DNA of 64,000 nt from assembly GCF_000737195.2 (NCBI RefSeq), contig NZ_JALM01000009.1, positions 186,001-250,000 on the forward strand, written 5' to 3'. Source of the stretch: Sciscionella sediminilitoris. GTDB taxonomy: Bacteria > Actinomycetota > Actinomycetes > Mycobacteriales > Pseudonocardiaceae. The notes under the pieces are model-generated. The model was not told where the DNA came from, searched no databases, and saw only the letters and a program-made list of their open reading frames with translations. Below are positions 16,658-23,900 of the stretch, one piece after another. Position numbers and translations under genes: made by a program. The first letter of the stretch is position 1; the number at the start of each line of letters is the position of its first letter.

Positions 16658-17137
16658 TCAGGATTCGGGCGTGAATCGGACGAAGGACAGATTCCTGCCG
16701 ACCTCGCGGTAATCCTCGATGCTGCCGTCGACGGCGAAACCCATGAAGCGCACCAGCCGCCGTGCCGCCCGCGGATGCCGTGCCGCGTAGTCGGCCATCA
16801 CTTCCGCGCCCTCCTCGGTTTCGAGCGGCTCGGCGAGGGCGGGCATGGCGCGATTGCCGACCTGGATCCGTGCCCGCGGGGTGGCCAGCACATTGCGGTA
16901 CCAGGCGGACTTCCGGCCGAATCCCGAGCAGGTGAAATAGCTTCCGGTGCGCTCATCCCTGCCGACCACCTCGATCACCGCCTGGCGCGGTTTCCCGGAC
17001 ACCCGGCCGGTGTGTGTCAGCAGCAGCATCCGCGAGCCGAGCAGCCAGCCCAGCCGCAACCGGTAGAGCCGGATCGGCAGGCGGAACAGCAGGCGGGCGA
17101 GTCCGGTCGGCGGAGCTGGTTTCTTGATGACCTGCAT
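16658..17137 (-). CDS. Deazaflavin (F420)-dependent nitroreductase family protein
   Basis: A 159-residue protein of the Ddn-like family of F420H2-dependent reductases. LLTHTGRVSGKPRQAVIEVV and the segment SYFTCSGFGRKSAWYRNVLATPRARIQVGNR are family signatures of the split beta-barrel that binds F420. Members reduce nitroimidazoles, quinones or other electrophiles. The ATG at 17137 has AGGAGA just upstream; longer in-frame starts run through the palindromes at 17170-17202 and are unlikely. It is single-gene and probably controlled by those palindromes. Confidence 0.85.
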   Translation of the reverse strand: MQVIKKPAPPTGLARLLFRLPIRLYRLRLGWLLGSRMLLLTHTGRVSGKPRQAVIEVVGRDERTGSYFTCSGFGRKSAWYRNVLATPRARIQVGNRAMPALAEPLETEEGAEVMADYAARHPRAARRLVRFMGFAVDGSIEDYREVGRNLSFVRFTPES

Positions 17138-17169
17138 GACTCTCCTCGGTGCCCTCGCCTCGATGTTTA

Positions 17170-17202
17170 GGGCGATCGCCCAATTTGGGCACATGCCCAA
17201 AT
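17170..17202. promoter_or_regulatory. Two adjacent palindromes upstream of the Ddn-type reductase gene
   Basis: GGGCGATCGCCC (17170-17181, a perfect 12-bp palindrome) is followed at once by ATTTGGGC-ACAT-GCCCAAAT (17183-17202, perfect 8-bp arms). They lie 33-65 bp before the start codon, in operator position. Confidence 0.55.
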
Positions 17203-17290
17203 GTACCCGAACCCGTGGTGCTTCGCCAGTTCGGACGGTCGGTCGGCCGGTTGTCGGGGAAGCTGGTGACCCGCCGATGTTTCTGTCGTC

Positions 17291-17318
17291 CTCGGCAAGC
17301 ACGCCACCACTTGCCGAG
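17291..17318. terminator. Hairpin downstream of the DUF222-HNH gene
   Basis: CTCGGCAAG-N10-CTTGCCGAG is a perfect 9-bp stem 58 bp beyond the stop of the leftward HNH gene. It has the position expected of an intrinsic terminator, although no T-tract is present. Confidence 0.5.
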
Positions 17319-17375
17319 TGGTCGTCCTGCGCAACGCCGTCGTGGCCTTTGTTCCGACATTCCATCAGACAAGAC

Positions 17376-18583
17376 CTAGCCCCGAACGCGGTCTGCTCGG
17401 CTGCCGAATTGCCGGTAGCCAGGTGGGGTGAATTCGGGTTTGCCGTGCTGAATGTGGACTTCCCATTCGGCGTTGTGGATCAAAGTGTGGTGGTAGGCAC
17501 AGAGCAGCACCATGTTTTCTTCGGTGGTGAGTCCGCCGTTGGCGTGGTGCTGAATATGGTGCGCCTGGGTGAGAGCTGGTGGTTTATCGCAGTCGGGATG
17601 CGCGCAGCCCTGGTCGCGAGCGATGAGCCTTCGGCGAAGCTTCGGTGGCGCGGTGCGGTCGCGGCATCCCATGTCGAGTACTTCGCCCTCGCCGCCGAGC
17701 ACGGTGGGGATGATTCCGGCATCACAGGCGATGCGGCGCAACTGTGCGGCGGGGATGGTGGCGCCGTTCATGGTGGTGGCTTGTCCGATGCCGTCGCGCA
17801 GGCTCATTTCGGTCATGGTGACCAGGATGGTGAAAGGTTCGCCCCCGTTTTCGGGAAGACTCTCCGGATTCGCGGCCAGTTGGACGATCTCGGCAAACGC
17901 ATCCGCGTCCCGTTCACTCGGCAGTGGACCTTCCGGGCTGCGGGTTTTGCCCAGCGCATCAAGGATGCTACGTAGTTTCAATCCGGTTTCCTGGTCCAGG
18001 TGGCCTTCGATGAGCCAATCACTGTTGCGCTGCTGCAGCCGGATTTCTCGGCGTGGCCGCGAGGGTTCGTGGTCATTGGTTCCTGGCCATCCGGGTCGAG
18101 GCGGGCGCGCAGCTCCCGGATCGGGCGATTCAATCCACGTGGCCCGGTCTCACTGGCCACCGTGGCCAAACACTTCTCGGCGATCGGCCAGGATTCACCG
18201 GTCAACACATCGGCGGGCAACTCCGCGGCGAACTTCCGGATCCGGTCCACATGCTCGCTGCCGAGATCCCCACGCGCATAGGCTTCCGCGGTATTCGGCA
18301 GATCCGGGGACAACGGTTCACCGCTGATCCCCAACGCCCCGAACAGAGACCGCGCGCGCTCGGCAATCCGCCGCGCTTCAGCCAAACCCGCCCGTGCCAC
18401 GTCCTCGACCATCCGCGCGGGCGACCCCCAATATCCGAATTCCACCGGCGCACCATGCTTGTCAAGCAGCGCAACAAGATCCAGGATTTCCGCTTCGGTA
18501 CGCCACAGCATCGTGAACCGCTCACCAAGTTCGGCAAGCATCTCCCGATTCGAGAGTACAACTCCATTTTCCCCAGTGTTCAT
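17376..18583 (-). pseudogene. DUF222-HNH endonuclease gene split by a frameshift
   Basis: Two abutting reading frames together make one DUF222-HNH protein of about 400 residues. The 5' part (ATG 18583 to the stop at 17978) has the DUF222 domain. The 3' part has a TTG as its first possible start, DUF222 remnants, and the HNH motif QAHHIQHHANGG...NMVLLCAYHH. Reading the 3' frame upstream gives IRLQQRNSDWLIEGHLDQE, the conserved end of DUF222, so the frame changes close to 18040 at a GAGAAATCC stretch. One missing base explains it. No canonical slippery heptamer is present. Such genes are multicopy and variable in actinomycetes and several proposed roles exist; this copy is probably inactive unless the change is an assembly error. 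Confidence 0.75.
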
Positions 18584-18619
18584 AACATCTATACTAGCAT
18601 AATTGGCTTTGCTGAGCGA

Positions 18620-18745
18620 CTACGGCTTGTCCGAGAAATATCGAGCCCAAGCGATGGCGGCATTGAGCGCAGCGGCTGCGCGGTAGGCGAGCGCACTGGA
18701 TGGAGAGAGCGCGCCATTGTTCGAGGTCGGCGAAGCAGGCTGCAG
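18620..18745 (-). mobile_element. Degraded end of an IS5-family-like insertion sequence
   Basis: On the complementary strand, one frame reads CFADLEQWRALSIQ and the next reads LAYRAAAALNAAIAWARYFSDKP before a TAG stop. Together they resemble the C-terminus of IS5-type transposases (F-x-x-L-x-x-W-R-x-L ... Y-x-x-x-x-x-L), broken by a small deletion and frameshift. The last codons overlap ACGGCTTGTCCGAGAAAT next to a TA, which looks like a terminal inverted repeat. The rest of the element is absent. The 256-bp intergenic stretch 18584-18839 holds nothing else recognised. Confidence 0.45.
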
Positions 18746-18839
18746 AATGACTGCGCGGATCCCACGCTTGCCTGGTTGTGCTGTCCGGGAACGTGGTTAT
18801 GGAGTGAACTATCTACAGAGTCCGGTCCGGACCGTGACG

Positions 18840-19409
18840 CTAATCCTCGGTCATCAGCTGGCACAGTGGCCCGGCGACGCTCCGGATGTCGAAATCGGGG
18901 TCGACCGAACCGTGCAGGGCCAGTCCGTCCAGCGCGGCCCCCAGTAGTGCCGCGATGGGCTCGGCCTGATGGTGTTTCCCGTGCGCGCACAGCCACTCGG
19001 CGACCTGGCCGCGGAAATCGGCGAGGACGGCCGCCAGCTCGGTGCGCAGCCCCGGATCGCGCCCCGCCGCGAGGAACGCCTCGACCAGTGGGAGCGAGGC
19101 GGAATGGTGACCGCTGTACCGGGACAGCTCGTCGAGCAGCCAGTGCATCCCGGTCTCGATGTCGTCGTGCGCGGTGAGCGCGGCCGTGGTCTCGTCGAGC
19201 AATCGCCGTACATAACCACCGCAGGCCTGGCTGAGCAGTTCGGCGACCGAGGAGAAGTGGTAGTGCACCAGGCCGGGATTGACTCCGGCGCGCTCGGCGA
19301 CAAGACGTGTCGTCACGCCACTCCAACCGAGCTCGCCGACCAGCTCGACGGCGGCGGCCAGCAGCCGTTCGCGGGTCGCGCGGCCGCGTCCGGTCGCCGT
19401 ATCGGACAC
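18840..19409 (-). CDS. TetR-family repressor
   Basis: A 189-residue TetR regulator. Residues 10-60 form the helix-turn-helix (GWSGVTTRLVAERAGVNPGLVHYHFSSVAEL). The C-terminal ligand domain is not assignable. A GTG at 19409 is preceded by AGGAGG at ideal spacing and is preferred over the GTG seven codons upstream. It is divergent from the alpha/beta-hydrolase gene, with a perfect palindrome between them, so it probably represses itself and that gene. Confidence 0.9.
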   Translation of the reverse strand: MSDTATGRGRATRERLLAAAVELVGELGWSGVTTRLVAERAGVNPGLVHYHFSSVAELLSQACGGYVRRLLDETTAALTAHDDIETGMHWLLDELSRYSGHHSASLPLVEAFLAAGRDPGLRTELAAVLADFRGQVAEWLCAHGKHHQAEPIAALLGAALDGLALHGSVDPDFDIRSVAGPLCQLMTED

Positions 19410-19462
19410 GGGTTCCTCCTGGGCGATCACCTTGGTTGTCCGCCCAATCCTAGCCCTTGCTC

Positions 19463-19485
19463 AACATACATACCGCATGTATGTT
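19463..19485. promoter_or_regulatory. TetR-type operator between repressor and hydrolase genes
   Basis: AACATACAT-N5-ATGTATGTT is a perfect 9-bp inverted repeat in the 103-bp region between the divergent TetR and hydrolase genes, 27 bp before the hydrolase start. Length and symmetry fit a TetR-dimer site. Confidence 0.65.
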
Positions 19486-19512
19486 TATGGCAACCGCACC
19501 CAGGAGGTCGCC

Positions 19513-20376
19513 ATGGCGCAGCACACCGAGGCACTCGGCCCGGCACACGAGGTCACCGTGGGCGGTACCCGGATCCGCTATCACGACACCGGCAGCGGGC
19601 CGCCGATGGTGTTCGTGCATGGGGTGTTCGCGAATGCGGATCTGTGGCATGAGCTCGTCCCGCAGCTCAGCGCGGCCGGGTACCGTTGCCTGGCCCCGGA
19701 CTGGCCGCTCGGTTCGCAGGAGATCCCGGCACTCGGCCAGGATCTCGCCCCGTCCGCGGTCGCCGATCTGATCGCGGGGTTCCTCGCCGAACTGGATCTC
19801 GAGGATGTCACCGTGGTCGGGAACGACACCGGCGGCGCGCTCACCCAGCTGCTGTTCACCCGCCATCCGGAGCGCATCGGCCGGGTGGTGCTGACCTCCG
19901 CGGACTGCTATGAGCAGTTCTTCCCGGGATCGCTGAAACTGCTCACGCTGTTCGCGCGGATTCCCGGATCGATGCGGGTGCTGACCGAGCTGTTGCGGTT
20001 CTCCGCGCTGCATCCGCTGGCCTACGGCATGTTGAGCAAGCGAGGTGTTCCGCTGGATGTGCGCGAGTCGTTCCTGGCTCCCGCGCGGAACAATGCGGCG
20101 GTGCGCCGGGATCTGCGGCGGTTCAACGCGGGCGTGCACCGCCGGTACACGCTGGCGGCGGCGAGCGAGTTTCCCCGGTTCACCAAGCCGGTGCTGCTAG
20201 CCTGGTCGGGTGCGGACCGATTCTTCCCGAGCAGCCTCGCGCACCGGCTCGCCGGTGACCTGCCGAACGCGAGCCTGCGATTCATCGCGGATTCGTACAC
20301 GTTCAGTCCCATTGACCAGCCGCAGCGTCTGGCCGAGCTGATTCTGGAGTTCGCCGGCCAGCATGCCCCGTCGTAG
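19513..20376 (+). CDS. Alpha/beta hydrolase, haloalkane dehalogenase/epoxide hydrolase-like
   Basis: A 287-residue alpha/beta hydrolase. The oxyanion region is FVHGVFAN. The nucleophile elbow VGNDTGG carries Asp105 instead of Ser, as in haloalkane dehalogenases and epoxide hydrolases. A catalytic acid is likely in WSGADRFFP. The segment where the catalytic His should stand reads DSYTFSPIDQPQRL: it aligns with the family H-F-x-x-E-D-x-P motif but has Thr for His. Activity may therefore be altered or lost. ATG 19513 has AGGAGG at good spacing. It overlaps the downstream TetR gene by 14 bp and is probably repressed by the upstream TetR. Confidence 0.83.
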   Translation: MAQHTEALGPAHEVTVGGTRIRYHDTGSGPPMVFVHGVFANADLWHELVPQLSAAGYRCLAPDWPLGSQEIPALGQDLAPSAVADLIAGFLAELDLEDVTVVGNDTGGALTQLLFTRHPERIGRVVLTSADCYEQFFPGSLKLLTLFARIPGSMRVLTELLRFSALHPLAYGMLSKRGVPLDVRESFLAPARNNAAVRRDLRRFNAGVHRRYTLAAASEFPRFTKPVLLAWSGADRFFPSSLAHRLAGDLPNASLRFIADSYTFSPIDQPQRLAELILEFAGQHAPS

Positions 20377-20956
20377 CCAAGTCGACCGCTCCCGCGAGAC
20401 GAAGACCGCGCTGATCGCGACCGCTCGCGAACTGTTCGGTGCGCACGGCTATGCCCAGGTGTCCGCCGAACAACTGGTCATGGCCACCGGGCTGAGCCGA
20501 GGGGCGTTGCACCATCATTTCGGCGACAAGCGGGGACTTTTCCTCGCTGTGCTGGAACAGATCGAGCAGGAGATCACCGCGGACGTCGCCGAGGCGATCC
20601 AGGGGCAACCGGAACTGTGGCAGGGCATGGTCGCCGCGCTGCGCTGCTATCTGGACAGCTGTCAGCGCCCGGAGGTCATCCAGATCACGCTCACCGACGC
20701 GCCCGCGGTGCTCGGTTGGAAAGCGTGGCGGGAACTGGAGACCGAACACGGGCTGGGGCTGATCACCGAGGCGCTGCGCGGCGCGGCCGAAGCGGGAATC
20801 CTGCGCCCCGCACCGATTCCCGCGCTCGCGCAACTGCTGCTCAGCGCGATCATCGAGGTGAGCCTGATCATCGCCAACGCCGAGGACCCGGAGCAGGCCC
20901 GAGCCGATGCCGAGCAGTCACTGCTGCTGCTCGTCTCCGGCCTGCTCCAGTCCTGA
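20363..20956 (+). CDS. TetR-family regulator
   Basis: A 197-residue regulator with the N-terminal DNA-binding motif GYAQVSAEQLVMATGLSRGALHHHFGDKRGLFLAVLEQ and a C-terminal segment typical of the TetR subgroup with many Leu/Ala helices. It starts within the end of the hydrolase gene, so the two are co-expressed. Two TetR regulators around one hydrolase suggest layered control or that this one acts elsewhere. It ends five bases before the convergent carboxylase gene. Confidence 0.9.
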   Translation: MPRRSQVDRSRETKTALIATARELFGAHGYAQVSAEQLVMATGLSRGALHHHFGDKRGLFLAVLEQIEQEITADVAEAIQGQPELWQGMVAALRCYLDSCQRPEVIQITLTDAPAVLGWKAWRELETEHGLGLITEALRGAAEAGILRPAPIPALAQLLLSAIIEVSLIIANAEDPEQARADAEQSLLLLVSGLLQS

Positions 20957-20961
20957 ACTCT

Positions 20962-23900
20962 CTAGCGCCGCAGTCCCTGCTCGATCGCCTCGATGATGCG
21001 CGGCCGCAGCTGCGCCACGCTGACGATCGCGTCGACCGAACCGACATCGACCGCGCGCTGGATGCTGTGCACCCGGTCGAATTCCGCGGCGACCTCACCG
21101 AGTTTCTCCGCCCGCACGTTCGCCTGCACCTCGGCCAGCTGCGAGTTGAGCGTGGCCCGTTCGGCGCCGCCCGCCGCACCGATCCGCGCCTGCAGTTCGG
21201 TGACCCGCGGGTCGTTCGCGATGCGCTTGTTGACCTCGCCGGAGAACACCACGGCCGCCGCGGGGGCACCGCCGAGCACCGAGGCGAACGAGCCCTCCAG
21301 CGCGAGCACCGTCATGTTCGGGTTCAGCGCTTTGGAGAACACCACGAAGGCGCCGCCGTGATAACGGGAGATCACGCAGAACACGATCGGCCCGGAGAAG
21401 TTCACGATCGCGCGGCCGATCTCGGCGCCGTACTCCAGCTGCAGTTTGCGCATCGACTCGGGGGAACCGTCGAAACCGGACAGGTTCGCCAGCACCACGA
21501 GCGGCCGGTTGCCCGAGGCCCCGTTGATCGCGCGCGCCGCCTTCTTGGAGGACCGCGGGAACAGGGTGCCCGCGGTGTAGGTGTCCGGACCGTCGGTCGG
21601 CGGGAACCCGCGCCGGGGCACCGCGCGGGATTCGATCCCGAGCAGGCACACCGGCCGCCCGCCGAGGTGCACATCCTGCACGGCCGCGGTGTCCGCGTCC
21701 GCCATGCCCGCCCAGCGTTCCAGCACCGGGTGGTCCTGGTCGGAAAGCGCGCGCATCACGGTGCGGATGTCGAACGGCTTCTTGCGGTCCGGATTGTGCT
21801 CGGCGGAGAAGATCTGGCCCACCGAGGTGAACTCGCTGCCCACGACCGCGTGCGGGTAATCGGACACATCCCGGTCCACCGGATCCGTGCTGCCCGCGCG
21901 GCGCGGCCCGTCCTCCCCGGGACAGACATACGTGTGGTCGTAGTGGCTCAGCAGCACGTCCCGCGCGGCGGCGAGGTTCGGCGCCCAGTACTGCGCCTGC
22001 CCGTTCGGGCCCATCACCCGGTCGTAGCCGCCGATGCCGAAGTTGTCCTCGGCCGAGACCCCACCGGAGAAGTCCAGCGATTCCTTACCGGTGAGCACCA
22101 TCGCCGAATCCGGGGTCATCACCAGGATTCCCTTGGTGTGCATGAGCATCGTGGCCTCGGCGTTCCAGTACGGCTGGGCGCCCACGTTGATGCCGGCGAC
22201 CACGATGTTGATCTCGCCGCCGGACTGGGTGAACTCCACGATCCGCTTGAGCGCGGCGGCGACCCAGTCCATGTTCTCGGTGCCCGAGGACATGGAGATC
22301 CGGGCCCCCGCGGAGAGCGCGTACCACTCCAGCGGCAGCTGCAACCGCTCGGCGAGATCGAGCGCGGCGATGACCCGGGAGCACTCGGGTTCGGAGAGCG
22401 CGCCGAGTGACTTGGTGGGATCGCCGAGCAGGATCACCCGCCGCACCCCTTCGGGATGGCGTTCGGTCGCCGTGGACACGATCCCGGCGACGATCGCGGC
22501 CGAGTTCCGCCCGCGCGGCCGGTCGACCGGGACCAGCGCGCCGTTCTCGTCCAGGTCGTGCTCGGTGAACTCGCCGAGCAGCCCGGTGAGCTCGTAGGGG
22601 TAGACGGTGTTGCGGCTGCTGGCGCGCAGCACCTTCTGCCGGTAGTCGTCCAGCGGTTCGACCGGATCGTTCGAGGGCGCACCGACATCGAGTTCGGCGC
22701 GGCCGGTCGCGTCGAACCGCACGCGCACCGCGATCTTGGTCAGCTCCCCGGTTCCGGCGTCCCGCTGCCGCGCGATGAACAGGATCTCCTCGAGCCCGGC
22801 GCCCGCGGTCGTGGGCAGCACGCGTTCGGTGATCCGCTCCAGTTCCGCCCGGGTGATATCGCTCGGCGGCCACACGTAGACCACGATCCGGTTGGTGTTG
22901 AAGCGTTTCTTCGGGTCGCCCCGCCGGGACTGCGCGCGGCGGATCGAGTCCAGGCAGGCGTCGATGGTGTCCTCGGCGGTGGGCAGTGCGATCAGCCTGC
23001 CGTCCTGCTCGCGCAGTTCGGTCAGATCCCGCACCTGGGCGAAGGCGACCAGCCGGTCATCGGCCGGGTTCTCTCGCGCCACGCACTGGAACAGGTACAC
23101 CTCCTCGTCCGAGGAGGGCAGCCGGGTGAGATCGAACTTGCTCAGCCGCTCCAGCTGCATCCGCTGCGCGATGTACGGGTGCAGCCCTCGGATCAGCCGC
23201 TCCTCGCTCATCCCGGTGGTGGACGGGCGGAAGGTGAAGTGGTGGTGCATCACCGCTCCGCCGCTGCCCGCGACCGTGGTGGTGAGCCTGCGGACCCGGT
23301 CCGGAAGCGGATGCGCGCCGATGACCTCGTGCAGTGCGGCGACCGCGGCATCCGAATCCTGCGGCTGGTTCTCCCAGGACAGGTAGATGTCCGCGTCGAT
23401 GGCCGCACCGGTCCCGGCCAGCTCCGCGAGCCCGCGCAGCGCGTCCCCGAGCCCGTCGAAGCTCACCGCGGAGGAAACCACCCGCGCGCCCGGGTACTCG
23501 GCGGCCACGAAGGTTGCCCCGGCGTTCTGGCTGACCTGGAGGTTCGTGAGCCCCTTGTTGCCGTAGTAGCGCCGGGTCAGCACCTCCAGCATGACCGTGT
23601 TGTCCAAGTGGGCGGCGTCCCTGCGCACCAGGCGCTGGCCGAGCAGCCGCACGAGCGGTTCGGTGCTGCGCACCATCTCGGCGATGCGCTCGGCGCGATC
23701 GGGTGCCTCCGGGTTCGCGTCCAGGTGGCGCAGGTGCCTGCGGACATCGGCGTAGACCCGGGCCCGGATGCGGCGCAGCAGCGGCTGGCCGAACCAGGCG
23801 AACACCAGGCCGCGCGCGAGATCGGAGACCGCGGGGAACCGGGCCTGGGTGGCCGAGACCAGTCGTTCGAGCGCCAGGCCAGCCGGTTCGCGCAGCGACT

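Noticed and set aside
16953-17372. Alternative open frames upstream of the Ddn-type reductase
   Set aside because: They run through operator-like palindromes and lack any recognisable domain.
18020-18050. Programmed -1 frameshift in the DUF222-HNH gene
   Set aside because: The joining site GAGAAATCC is not a canonical X-XXY-YYZ slippery heptamer and no stimulatory structure is evident; a one-base loss is simpler.
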